Assembly: GCA_913062865.1 (NCBI GenBank)
Contig: CAJXWO010000024.1
Location: 1-38,211, forward strand
Source: an uncultured Paracoccaceae bacterium
Lineage (GTDB): Bacteria; Pseudomonadota; Alphaproteobacteria; Rhodobacterales; Rhodobacteraceae
Reading direction: 5' to 3'
Length of the DNA: 38,211 nt
The position numbers and the translations under genes are program-made. Below the pieces are notes generated by a model, which worked only from the letters and a program-made list of their open reading frames with translations, was not told the origin of the DNA and did no database searches. This document shows, piece after piece, positions 12,224-19,805 of the stretch (within the stretch, counting starts at the first letter, position 1; each line of letters opens with the position of its first letter).

Positions 12224-13660
12224 TTACTCCGCCGCCACGGCGCCCGCGCCCATCAGCTGGTCCAGCACCGCATCGGCGCAATCGCGCCCGTCGCGGATGG
12301 CCCAGACCACAAGGCTCGCGCCGCGCACGATATCGCCGATGGCATAGACACCGGGCAGATCGGTCGCGCCGGTGCCGAATTCGGCCTTGACGGTGCCCCA
12401 GCGGGTCACGGCCAGTTCCGGCACGCCCCAGAGCGTGGGCAGATCCTCGGGCTCGAACCCCAGCGCCTTGATCACCAAGTCGGCCTCTTCGGTATACTCC
12501 GACCCGTCGATCAGCTCGGGCGTCTGGCGACCGGTGGCGTCAGGTGCTCCCAGGCGCATCTTTTCCACGATCACGCCGGTCACGCTGTCGCCGGTAAAGC
12601 CCTTGGGCGCAGACAACCAGACGAATTCAACGCCCTCTTCTTCGGCATTCGCAACCTCGCGCTGAGAGCCGGGCATATTGGCCCGGTCGCGGCGGTAAAG
12701 GCACTTGACGCTTTTCGCACCCTGCCGCACGGCGGTGCGCACGCAGTCCATGGCGGTGTCGCCGCCGCCGATGACGATAACATTCTTGCCCTCGGCGTTC
12801 AGAGTGCCGTCTTCGAATTCGGGTACGCTGTCGCCGAAATTGGCCGCACGGTTCGACGCGGTCAGGTAATCGATGGCGCGCACGATGCCGGTGGCACCAG
12901 ATCCCGGGGCCTGCAGGTCGCGTGTCTTGTAGACACCCGTGGCGATGATGACGGCGTCATGCTGTTCGCGGATTTCCTCGAACGACATGTCCTTGCCCAC
13001 GTCGCAGTTGAGCACGAAGCGCACGCCGCCCTGTTCCAGCTGGTTGATACGCTTCATCACGACATCCTTTTCCAGCTTGAAGCCGGGGATGCCGTAGGTC
13101 AGCAGCCCGCCCGCGCGGTCGTAGCGGTCATACACCGTCACCTGCACACCGGCGCGGCGCAGCCTGTCGGCGGCGGCCAGACCGCCGGGGCCCGCGCCGA
13201 TGATGCCGACGCTTTCGTGACGTTCCTGGGCGGGCGTGATGGGCTTGACCCAGCCTTCGTCAAAGGCGGTGTCGGTGATGTATTTCTCGATCGCGCCGAT
13301 GGTTACGGTGCCGTGGCCCGACTGTTCGATCACGCAATTGCCTTCGCACAGACGGTCCTGCGGGCAGATGCGGCCACAGATTTCGGGAAAGGTGTTGGTG
13401 GCCTGGCTGGTTTCATAGGCCTCTTGCAGACGGCCCTCGGCGGTCAGGCGCAGCCAGTCGGGGATGTTGTTGTGCAGCGGGCAATGGGACTGGCAATAGG
13501 GCACGCCACACTGGCTGCAGCGTCCGGCCTGTTCCTTGGCCTTCTGATCCGCGTATTCCGCGTAGATCTCATCGAAATCCTGACGGCGCAGATTCGGTGG
13601 CCGCTTGTCCGGCATGTCCCGGTCGACGGTCACGAATTTCAGCATCGGTTGCTTGGCCAT
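12224..13660 (-). CDS. gltD: Glutamate synthase (NADPH) small subunit
   Basis: Electron-delivering beta subunit, which passes NADPH electrons through FAD and [4Fe-4S] clusters to GltB. 478 residues, normal length. The N-terminal ferredoxin-like domain holds C48-x2-C51-x4-C56-x3-C60 and C95-x3-C99-x5-C105-x3-C109. The FAD dinucleotide motif GAGPGG is at 155-160, and the NADPH motif GGGDTAMDCVRTA lies near 290. The ATG at 13660 has GGAGG five bases upstream; a GTG 12 bases further up lies on that ribosome binding site and is rejected. First gene of gltD-GFA-gltB, expressed from the divergent region shared with uppP. Confidence 0.96.
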   Translation of the reverse strand: MAKQPMLKFVTVDRDMPDKRPPNLRRQDFDEIYAEYADQKAKEQAGRCSQCGVPYCQSHCPLHNNIPDWLRLTAEGRLQEAYETSQATNTFPEICGRICPQDRLCEGNCVIEQSGHGTVTIGAIEKYITDTAFDEGWVKPITPAQERHESVGIIGAGPGGLAAADRLRRAGVQVTVYDRYDRAGGLLTYGIPGFKLEKDVVMKRINQLEQGGVRFVLNCDVGKDMSFEEIREQHDAVIIATGVYKTRDLQAPGSGATGIVRAIDYLTASNRAANFGDSVPEFEDGTLNAEGKNVIVIGGGDTAMDCVRTAVRQGAKSVKCLYRRDRANMPGSQREVANAEEEGVEFVWLSAPKGFTGDSVTGVIVEKMRLGAPDATGRQTPELIDGSEYTEEADLVIKALGFEPEDLPTLWGVPELAVTRWGTVKAEFGTGATDLPGVYAIGDIVRGASLVVWAIRDGRDCADAVLDQLMGAGAVAAE

Positions 13661-13876
13661 CTGATCCTCCACGTCCTGTGCTGGGCGGTAATATGAGATC
13701 GCCTCGGAAAAGAAAAGTCATAAATAGTGACCTAAATAGCTTTTCCTCACCGTGGATACGCAAATTCAGTGCCGCGTCGAGGTGATTTTAGGTAACGTAC
13801 CGGACCTAAATGCGGTCTTTCCCCGGGAATCAACGGGCTTATACAGGGCGCAGTGTACCATCCGCCGGAGGCGCGT
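13661..13876. promoter_or_regulatory. Divergent gltD/uppP control region with repeated ACCTAAAT motif
   Basis: This 216-base divergent spacer is AT-richer than its neighbours. It contains ACCTAAAT at 13730-13737 and again at 13804-13811, plus the reverse-oriented TTTAGGT at 13787-13793. The last two form a 7-10-7 inverted repeat. The two direct copies are 74 bases apart, close to seven helical turns. Beside the first copy is GTCA-N7-TGAC (13717-13731). This arrangement resembles an operator for a dimeric regulator, but no regulator is named by the sequence. Both gene promoters must lie here. Confidence 0.4.
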
Positions 13877-14680
13877 ATGCCGCTTTTGCATCTGTTACTG
13901 GTCGCGGTGATCCAGGGTATCACGGAATTCCTGCCGATCTCCTCCTCGGGTCACCTCATTCTGCTGCCGAACCTGACCGGTCTCGCCGATCAGGGGCAGG
14001 TGATCGACGTCGCGGTGCATGTGGGCACGCTGGGCGCCGTGGTTCTGTATTTCTGGTCGGATGTGAAGGTCGCGGCCTCTGGCACCCTGCGCCTGCTAAA
14101 GGGGCGGGTCGACACCCGTGGCGCGTTCCTTGCACTGTGCCTCGGCCTCGCCACGGTGCCGGTCGTGATCGCCGGGCTGGCGCTGAAGCTGACGGGGCTC
14201 GACGATGCGCTGCGCTCGGTCGCTGTCATCGGCTGGACGATGCTGGGGTTCGGCATCGTGCTTTATTGGGCGGACCAGGCGGGCGGAACAGAGCGCAAGG
14301 CCGAGCAATGGACCCTGCGCCATGCGCTTTGCATGGGTCTGTGGCAGGCGGTGGCGTTGATCCCGGGCACGTCGCGGTCGGGCATCACGATCACCGGTGC
14401 ACGGCTTTTGGGCTATGAGCGGTCCGACGCGGCGCGACTGGCGATGCTGATGTCGATCCCGACGATTCTGGCCTCTGGCGCGGTGCTTGGGGTCGAGGTC
14501 GTAGCCGAAGCGAATGCTCAGGCCGCGCGCGACGGTGCCATCGCGGCGGTCTTCGCTTTTCTATCGGCCCTCGCCGCACTGGCGATCATGATGCGCCTGC
14601 TGCGCAGCGTCAGTTTCACGCCTTACGTGATCTACCGCGTGGGGCTTGGACTGGTTTTGTTGTGGATCGCCTATAGCTAG
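13877..14680 (+). CDS. uppP: Undecaprenyl-diphosphatase UppP (BacA family)
   Basis: Integral membrane phosphatase recycling undecaprenyl diphosphate to the monophosphate carrier for peptidoglycan and other surface polymers. Overexpression in other bacteria gives bacitracin resistance. 267 residues, family-typical. The two signature motifs are present: QGITEFLPISSSGHL (13-27) and PGTSRSG (163-169), containing the proposed catalytic Glu/Ser/Arg residues. About eight hydrophobic helices are visible. I chose the ATG at 13877 with GGAGG six bases upstream rather than the GTG at 13853. It ends three bases from the stop of the convergent NDUFA9-like gene. Confidence 0.95.
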   Translation: MPLLHLLLVAVIQGITEFLPISSSGHLILLPNLTGLADQGQVIDVAVHVGTLGAVVLYFWSDVKVAASGTLRLLKGRVDTRGAFLALCLGLATVPVVIAGLALKLTGLDDALRSVAVIGWTMLGFGIVLYWADQAGGTERKAEQWTLRHALCMGLWQAVALIPGTSRSGITITGARLLGYERSDAARLAMLMSIPTILASGAVLGVEVVAEANAQAARDGAIAAVFAFLSALAALAIMMRLLRSVSFTPYVIYRVGLGLVLLWIAYS

Positions 14681-14683
14681 GCG

Positions 14684-15664
14684 TCAGTCGCGCAGATCGC
14701 GGGCCGATTCCTGGATCTCGGCATATTGCCCGCCCGGGCGGAAGCGCCACAGGTAGTCCGGCAGCACGGCTTCAAGCGATGTTGGCGTGATACCCAGGTC
14801 GGCAAAGCCACGGGCCTTGTCGGACACCACGTTGTCCACGGCGAGGTTGCGCACCTGGTCGAGCGTCACAGACGCGGGGATCAGTCCGAACGAGATCCGG
14901 TTCAGCACCCCGAACGTGCCGCCCATGATCCGCGCGATCCAGAAGGGGATATTCACCACCAGGCGACGGCGGCGAATGATCTGCAGCATCTGCACCATCA
15001 ACTCGCGGAACGTGTCCACGTCCGGGCCGCCCAGTTCGTAGATGCCGGGGGCGGCGTCGCCTTCGACACCCATGACGGCGGCGCGGGCCACATCGTCGAC
15101 ATAGACCGGCTGGAACTTCGTCTCGGCACCCACGACCGGGAGGATCGGGCCAAGCTGCGCCATACCCGCAAATCGGTTAAAGAACTCGTCCTCGGGTCCG
15201 AACACAATGGACGGACGCAGGATCACCGCGCCGGGCATGTGCTGCAGCACGCCCTCTTCGCCCAACGCCTTGGTTCGCGAATAGGCGCTTTCCGACCCGG
15301 TATCGGCGCCGATGGCAGAAATCTGCACCATCCGATCGATCCCTTCGGCGGCCGCGATGCGTGCGATCCGCTCGGCGCCCTCGTGCTGGACAGAGTCGAA
15401 CTTGTTCTTGCCGGTCTCGGCCAGGATGCCGACGCAGTTCACGACCGCATCGGCGCCCTGCATAACGGCGCGGACCGACGCGTCGTCGCGGATGTTGCAG
15501 AACACCGGCTTGACCTGGCCCACGACGCCGTAGGGTTTGACATGCATCGCCTCGTTCGGGCGGCGCACGGCGACCCGCACACGCCAGCCGTTCTGGGCCA
15601 GCCTGCGGGTGATGTACCGCCCCACGAAACCGGATCCGCCATACACTGTGACAAGCTTCGACAT
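14684..15664 (-). CDS. Complex I NDUFA9-like NAD(P)-binding protein
   Basis: A 326-residue atypical extended short-chain dehydrogenase. The Rossmann motif GGSGFVGR is at 9-16, and the Ser-Tyr-Lys region appears as SAYSRTKALGEEG (about 126-138). The next segments (VILRPSIVFGPEDEFFNRF, VYVDDVARA) are typical of the NDUFA9 accessory subunit of respiratory complex I and its alphaproteobacterial relatives. In mitochondria this subunit holds NADPH at the complex's peripheral arm; bacterial copies may bind complex I or act as a quinone-related reductase. GAGGAG lies eight bases before the ATG. It is convergent with uppP with a three-base gap. Confidence 0.85.
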   Translation of the reverse strand: MSKLVTVYGGSGFVGRYITRRLAQNGWRVRVAVRRPNEAMHVKPYGVVGQVKPVFCNIRDDASVRAVMQGADAVVNCVGILAETGKNKFDSVQHEGAERIARIAAAEGIDRMVQISAIGADTGSESAYSRTKALGEEGVLQHMPGAVILRPSIVFGPEDEFFNRFAGMAQLGPILPVVGAETKFQPVYVDDVARAAVMGVEGDAAPGIYELGGPDVDTFRELMVQMLQIIRRRRLVVNIPFWIARIMGGTFGVLNRISFGLIPASVTLDQVRNLAVDNVVSDKARGFADLGITPTSLEAVLPDYLWRFRPGGQYAEIQESARDLRD

Positions 15665-15793
15665 CTGCTGTGCTCCTCTCTGGAGGTCGCCATGGGTCTA
15701 GCTTTCACAGGCGTCTGGAACAAGGTGCAAAACCCGCGCAGGAGGGTTTCGCATGGGCGACCGGGCAGCGGCGCTTTTTTACGCGGAATCGCG

Positions 15794-15822
15794 TTGACAC
15801 TCCCGTCGAGCAGGGCTAAACG
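15794..15822 (+). promoter_or_regulatory. Sigma-70-type promoter of tRNA-Leu
   Basis: A perfect -35 TTGACA at 15794-15799 is followed after exactly 17 bases by TAAACG at 15817-15822, a fair alphaproteobacterial -10. Transcription would start about ten bases before the mature tRNA at 15840. The spacing and the gene that follows make this the most convincing housekeeping promoter in the window. Confidence 0.75.
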
Positions 15823-15839
15823 CCTGCCGCACGACACCG

Positions 15840-15926
15840 GCCCAGGTGGCGGAATTGGTAGACGCGCTAGCTTCAGGTGCTAGTGTCCGTACGGACGTGG
15901 AGGTTCGAGTCCTCTCCTGGGCACCA
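15840..15926 (+). tRNA. tRNA-Leu, anticodon CAG
   Basis: An 87-base class II tRNA with encoded CCA. The acceptor stem GCCCAGG pairs with CCTGGGC (15916-15922) and is followed by ACCA. The anticodon stem CTAGC/GCTAG encloses the loop TTCAGGT, with anticodon CAG at 15874-15876, reading CUG. The variable arm forms the GTCCG/CGGAC stem, and the T-arm has GGTTCGAGTCC. CUG is very common in this GC-rich genome, so this is likely a major leucine tRNA. The terminal A of CCA is also the first base of the hairpin leading into the next gene. Confidence 0.97.
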
Positions 15927-15947
15927 TTCCCTCCGGAAGCAGGGAAT
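15926..15947 (+). promoter_or_regulatory. Hairpin between tRNA-Leu and the RNase D-like gene
   Basis: ATTCCCT (15926-15932) and AGGGAAT (15941-15947) form a perfect 7-bp stem with an 8-base loop. The 3' arm contains AGGGA, the only plausible ribosome binding site for the ATG at 15951. The stem starts on the last base of the tRNA. No T-tract follows, so it does not look like a terminator. It may mark the tRNA processing boundary or restrain translation. Confidence 0.55.
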
Positions 15948-15950
15948 ACG

Positions 15951-16562
15951 ATGACCAACCATCTGTACATGAACGATCTGCCTGACGGTCTGACGCTCGG
16001 TCCAATCGTTGCGATCGACTGCGAGACCATGGGGCTGAACCCCCACCGTGACCGGCTGTGCGTCGTGCAGATGTCCGATGGCGATGGTAATGCGCATCTG
16101 ATTCAGGTCGAACAAGGCCAGACAGAGGCGCCTAACCTTGCGCGGCTCTTGCGCGACCCAGACACCCTCAAGCTGTTTCATTTCGGGCGCTTCGACATTG
16201 CCGCGATGTACAATGCCTTTGGCGCGCTGGCCGCGCCGGTCTATTGCACCAAGATCGCCAGCAAGCTGGTGCGCACCTATACCGACCGGCACGGGCTGAA
16301 GAACCTGTTGCAAGAGCTGCTGAACATCGACATCTCGAAGCAGCAGCAATCAAGCGACTGGGGCGCGCGGAACTTGTCCGACGCGCAGCTGGACTATGCT
16401 GCGTCGGACGTTCTGTACCTGCACCGGCTGAAAGATGCGCTGGACGGGATGCTGGCGCGCGAAGGCCGCACCGAAATGGCCCAGGCCTGTTTCGATTTCC
16501 TGCCGATGCGCGCGCAGCTCGATCTGGCCGGCTGGCCCGAGATCGACATCTTCTCCCATTAG
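15951..16562 (+). CDS. Short RNase D-like 3'-5' exonuclease
   Basis: A 203-residue DEDDy exonuclease. The metal ligands are visible: Asp23 and Glu25 in AIDCETMG, Asp82 in HFGRFDIAAM, and Tyr149/Asp153 in LDYAASDVLYLHRL. It has only the exonuclease domain; the two HRDC domains of full-length RNase D (about 370 residues) are absent, as in other short alphaproteobacterial members. The expected role is trimming of RNA 3' ends such as tRNA precursors. The start at 15951 follows the hairpin whose 3' arm carries the ribosome binding site. A later Met (15969) is possible. It directly follows tRNA-Leu without its own obvious promoter, and lptC starts 12 bases after it. Confidence 0.9.
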   Translation: MTNHLYMNDLPDGLTLGPIVAIDCETMGLNPHRDRLCVVQMSDGDGNAHLIQVEQGQTEAPNLARLLRDPDTLKLFHFGRFDIAAMYNAFGALAAPVYCTKIASKLVRTYTDRHGLKNLLQELLNIDISKQQQSSDWGARNLSDAQLDYAASDVLYLHRLKDALDGMLAREGRTEMAQACFDFLPMRAQLDLAGWPEIDIFSH

Positions 16563-16574
16563 GCCGGGGCCGCC

Positions 16575-17186
16575 GTGGCGCTGGGCGACAACACTTATTC
16601 CCGGCTGATCGCCTGGCTCAAGATCCTGTTGCCGTTGATCGCGCTGGGCCTGTTGTCGACGCTGTTCCTGATCTCGCGACCGGTCGATCCCACCGCCACG
16701 TTACCGTTTTCCGAGCGTGACCTTGCCGAACGGACCGAGAGCCAGCAGATCACGCGCCCGATTTTTTCCGGGCGCACGTCGGGCGGGGCGCTGTTGACCG
16801 TGACCGCAGAGACCGCGCGCCCGGAAGGCGACGATGGCGGCGGCGCGACGGCACGGGTTTTCCGGGGCGAGATAACGACCGATGGCGGACAAACCATCGA
16901 GATTCTGTCGGACCGGGCGGTGCTGGACCCGTCCGGCGACATGGCCGATCTTCTGGGCAGTGTCCGGTTCCGGTCGTCTGACGGCTATCTGATCCGGTCG
17001 GACAAGATAGTCACCGCGATCACCCGCGTAGAGGCGACCAGCCCCGGCCCCGTCGAGGGCGCGGCACCCGCGGGCCAGATCACAGCAGGTGGCATGACAC
17101 TGCGAGAAACGGCCGAGGCCGAGGATCTGGAACTGGTGTTCACAGACGGGGTCCGCCTGCTATACGATCCAAAGGATCGCGATTAG
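16575..17186 (+). CDS. lptC: LPS export protein LptC
   Basis: Bitopic inner-membrane component of the Lpt bridge, which accepts lipopolysaccharide from the LptBFG transporter and passes it to LptA. 203 residues: a short cytoplasmic tail, one membrane helix (about 12-34), then a periplasmic beta-jellyroll with the family pattern (IFSGRTSGGALLTVTAE, and GSVRFRSSDGYLIRSDK near 133-149). It starts with GTG and has a weak ribosome binding site, so coupling to the preceding gene 12 bases upstream is likely. It heads lptC-lptA-lptB. Confidence 0.9.
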   Translation: MALGDNTYSRLIAWLKILLPLIALGLLSTLFLISRPVDPTATLPFSERDLAERTESQQITRPIFSGRTSGGALLTVTAETARPEGDDGGGATARVFRGEITTDGGQTIEILSDRAVLDPSGDMADLLGSVRFRSSDGYLIRSDKIVTAITRVEATSPGPVEGAAPAGQITAGGMTLRETAEAEDLELVFTDGVRLLYDPKDRD

Positions 17187-17192
17187 GGGCCC

Positions 17193-17684
17193 ATGACCGT
17201 GCGACAGCTTTTGATGAGTGGCGCGTGCCTTGCGCTGATGGCGAGCGTGGCTCTGGCCCAGGGGACCGACGTCGCTTTCGGCACGGTCGACCATGACACC
17301 GACGCGCCGGTCGAAGTCACTGCGGATCGTCTGTCTGTCGATCAGTCGGACAATACGGCCATGTTTCAGGGCAACGTTCTGGTGGGGCAGGGCGACTTGC
17401 GCCTGTCGGCCCCGGAAGTGCGCGTGCTCTATACCGAGGACGGCAACGGGATCGCTCTCTTGCAGGCCCGGGGCGGGGTCACTCTGGTCAGTGGCGATGA
17501 CGCCGCCGAGGCAGCCGAGGCCGATTACGACATCGATCGCGGGATCGTTGACATGCGGGGCGACGTTCTGCTAACCCGCGAATCTAGCGCGGTTGCCTCC
17601 GACGTTGCGCGGATCGACCTCGAGGGCGGGACGGCGGTCATGGAGGGGCGGGTCAAGACCGTGCTCCAGTCCGGCGACCAATGA
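17193..17684 (+). CDS. lptA: LPS transport periplasmic protein LptA
   Basis: Periplasmic bridge protein that carries lipopolysaccharide from LptC to LptD. 163 residues: signal peptide (1-22, ALA before Gln), then an OstA-like beta domain with repeating strands such as [32 protein letters not shown] and [10 protein letters not shown]. Six bases after lptC. Its TGA overlaps the lptB ATG as ATGA, so the two are translationally coupled. Confidence 0.92.
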   Translation: MTVRQLLMSGACLALMASVALAQGTDVAFGTVDHDTDAPVEVTADRLSVDQSDNTAMFQGNVLVGQGDLRLSAPEVRVLYTEDGNGIALLQARGGVTLVSGDDAAEAAEADYDIDRGIVDMRGDVLLTRESSAVASDVARIDLEGGTAVMEGRVKTVLQSGDQ

Positions 17685-18442
17685 TGTCGGGCCCGTCGTT
17701 CAGCGTGACCGAGGGCGCCGGCGGGCTGGAGGTGCGCAACCTGCGCAAGAGCTATGCCAAGCGCGTGGTGATCCGCGATGTCAGCCTGCAGACCAGGCGG
17801 GGCGAAGTGGTCGCCCTCCTGGGACCGAACGGGTCTGGGAAGACCACGTGTTTTTACGCCATCGCGGGCCTGATCTTTCCCGAGGGCGGGCATGTTCTGA
17901 TTGATGGCCGCGATGTCACCACGTTGCCCATGTATCGCCGGGCCAAGCTGGGAATCGGGTATCTGCCGCAGGAGATGTCGATCTTTCGCGGGCTCAGCGT
18001 CGAGGACAACATTCTGGCCATTCTCGAAATTGCCGTGGAAGACCGGCACAAGAGGCGCGAACGCCTGGAGGAGTTGCTGAGCGAGTTTTCGATCGAACAC
18101 CTGCGCCGTGCCCCAGCCTTGGCCCTGTCGGGTGGCGAACGGCGCCGCGTGGAGATCGCGCGCTGCCTTGCTGCCGATCCGAAATATCTTTTGCTCGACG
18201 AGCCCTTTGCCGGGGTGGATCCGATCAGCGTGGGCGATATCCGCCACCTGGTGGCCGATCTGAAGAAACGGGGGATCGGTGTGCTGATCACCGATCACAA
18301 CGTGCGCGAAACGCTCGAGATCGTGGACCGGGCCTATATCCTGCACGACGGCAAGGTGCTGATGTCAGGCACCCCCCGCGACGTGGTCGAGAACGAGAAT
18401 GTTCGCCGGGTCTATCTCGGGCAGGATTTCAGGATTTCCTGA
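17681..18442 (+). CDS. lptB: LPS export ABC transporter ATPase LptB
   Basis: Cytoplasmic ATPase powering extraction of lipopolysaccharide from the inner membrane with LptF and LptG, which are not in this window. 253 residues with a complete ABC set: Walker [10 protein letters not shown] (48-56), Q-loop in [18 protein letters not shown] (about 93-110), signature LSGGE (149-153), Walker [13 protein letters not shown] (169-180) and switch His206 in ITDHN. It overlaps lptA by four bases. A second ATG directly after the first is an alternative start. In many alphaproteobacteria rpoN follows lptB; here there is only a 243-base spacer. Confidence 0.96.
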   Translation: MMSGPSFSVTEGAGGLEVRNLRKSYAKRVVIRDVSLQTRRGEVVALLGPNGSGKTTCFYAIAGLIFPEGGHVLIDGRDVTTLPMYRRAKLGIGYLPQEMSIFRGLSVEDNILAILEIAVEDRHKRRERLEELLSEFSIEHLRRAPALALSGGERRRVEIARCLAADPKYLLLDEPFAGVDPISVGDIRHLVADLKKRGIGVLITDHNVRETLEIVDRAYILHDGKVLMSGTPRDVVENENVRRVYLGQDFRIS

Positions 18443-18685
18443 TCCCCGGCGTAAAGGATTTCGAAACGATTTGGACCGCTGGATAAGGTTGACAGCAGCC
18501 GGGCAGTTAGCGCCAAATAGAGGGATGAGCGTCACCAACTATCGCCCCCCGCGTCACGGCCGGAACACCCGGTCGACTGGCCGGGATCAAGGCACGGGCG
18601 ACGCTCTCTCCCGCCACGAAGACAGCTGCGCGCACCCCGGGTGATCGGGCGCGCGACAGCCGCGAGCAAACGAAAGGGAAAGCGG
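18443..18685 (+). promoter_or_regulatory. lptB-hpf spacer with possible hpf promoter
   Basis: This 243-base region has no supported gene. TTGACA at 18489-18494 is a perfect -35. The only nearby -10-like sequence is CAAATA at 18514-18519, 19 bases away, which is wide, so the promoter is tentative. A GC-rich partial hairpin (CCCGG and CCGGG near 18570-18590) lies downstream. The rpoN gene often found at this position in alphaproteobacteria is absent. Confidence 0.35.
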
Positions 18686-19258
18686 ATGCGCTACCAAATC
18701 ACGGGCAAACAGATCGATGTCGGAGACGCTCTTCAGAGCCATGTCAAGGCCGAGCTGGGCGAGGCGGCCGACAAGTACGCCGAACGCCCCACCGATGCGA
18801 CCGTGATCTTTTCGAAAAGCGGGAACGAATTCGTCTGCGAGGCGATCATCCACCTGTCCACCGGTCTGACCGCCCAGGCGCGGGGTCATGCCCATGAAAT
18901 CTATGCCGCTTTCGACAGCACGCGCGAAAAGATGGAAAAGCAGCTGCGCCGCTACAAGCGTCGTCTGAAAGACCACCACCGCGACCGCACGGCCCCCGTT
19001 GAAGTCATGGCGGCATCGTCGTATATCCTCGCCGCCGACAAGGATGACGAGGAAGCCGAGCCTGAAACGCTGCAGCCGATCATCGTGGCAGAAACTGAAA
19101 CGCACATCCCGTCCTTGTCCGTGGGCGAGGCGGTGATGCAGATGGAGCTGGCCGGTGCCCCGTTGCTGGTGTTCCGCAACGAAGGCAACAAGGGCGTGAA
19201 TGTCGTGTACCGACGCGACGACGGAAATATCGGTTGGATCGAGCCGAGCCAGGCCTGA
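18686..19258 (+). CDS. hpf: Ribosome hibernation promoting factor, long form
   Basis: Binds the 30S decoding region and promotes ribosome dimerisation in stationary phase or starvation. 190 residues, the long form. An N-terminal S30AE domain (1-100: MRYQITGKQIDVGDALQSHV, then a basic helix EKMEKQLRRYKRRLKDH) is joined by an acidic linker (about 113-130) to a C-terminal dimerisation domain (about 135-188, SVGEAVMQMELAGAPLLVFRN and VVYRRDDGNIGWIEP). I chose the ATG at 18686, preceded by a purine-rich GGGAAAGCGG, because the family's first strand begins there. ptsN follows 50 bases later. Confidence 0.95.
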   Translation: MRYQITGKQIDVGDALQSHVKAELGEAADKYAERPTDATVIFSKSGNEFVCEAIIHLSTGLTAQARGHAHEIYAAFDSTREKMEKQLRRYKRRLKDHHRDRTAPVEVMAASSYILAADKDDEEAEPETLQPIIVAETETHIPSLSVGEAVMQMELAGAPLLVFRNEGNKGVNVVYRRDDGNIGWIEPSQA

Positions 19259-19308
19259 CACCCGCCGCCCGCCGAGCAGAGCAGAAGAGCAGATTGGAAA
19301 GCCAAATC

Positions 19309-19773
19309 ATGGATCTTCAAGAAATCCTCGTTCCCGAGGCTGTCCGCGTCGTATCCGGCGCCAGCAGCAAGAAGCGGCTCATGCAAGAGATCGCGGACCT
19401 GGCGAATGCGGCTTACGGGTATTGCAGCTCTACCGTGGTGGACGCCCTGCAAGAGCGTGAAAGCCTGGGGCCGACGGGTGTCGGCCACGGCGTGGCTCTG
19501 CCCCATGCGCGGATGGGCGAGATCGAGCGGGTGACGGGCGTCTTCGTCCTGTTGGAGAAACCCGTCGATTTCAACGCGGTCGATCGGCAGCCCGTGGATC
19601 TGGCCTTTGGCTTGTTCGCCCCCGAGGACGCCGGTGTGGAGCATCTCAAGGCGCTTGCGCTTGTGTCGCGCACGCTGCGTGACAAATCTATCTGCGCCAA
19701 ACTGCGGGCCAACCGCGACCCGGCGACGGTCTACGCCATCCTGACCGAGGGACTTTCGGTTCAGGCGGCTTGA
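19309..19773 (+). CDS. ptsN: Nitrogen-PTS EIIA protein PtsN
   Basis: EIIA-Ntr component of the regulatory phosphotransferase chain PtsP-PtsO-PtsN, which links nitrogen and carbon status to potassium transport and other targets. 154 residues, normal. The phosphorylated residue is His66 in GVALPHARM, with the surrounding pattern GPTGVGHGVALPHAR. The C-terminal region LALVSRTLRDKSICAKLR is also typical. The ATG at 19309 has only a weak GGAAAG upstream. The hpf-ptsN order is conserved in many proteobacteria. It is convergent with the sulfotransferase gene, with a 32-base gap and no terminator I can see. Confidence 0.94.
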   Translation: MDLQEILVPEAVRVVSGASSKKRLMQEIADLANAAYGYCSSTVVDALQERESLGPTGVGHGVALPHARMGEIERVTGVFVLLEKPVDFNAVDRQPVDLAFGLFAPEDAGVEHLKALALVSRTLRDKSICAKLRANRDPATVYAILTEGLSVQAA

Positions 19774-19805
19774 TCGTCGCCCCAGGCCCGGAAGCCGAAC
19801 ATCAT

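Noticed and set aside
15846-15950. N-terminal extension of the RNase D-like frame through the tRNA
   Set aside because: The extension is encoded by the tRNA-Leu itself, and the family begins at the ATG at 15951.
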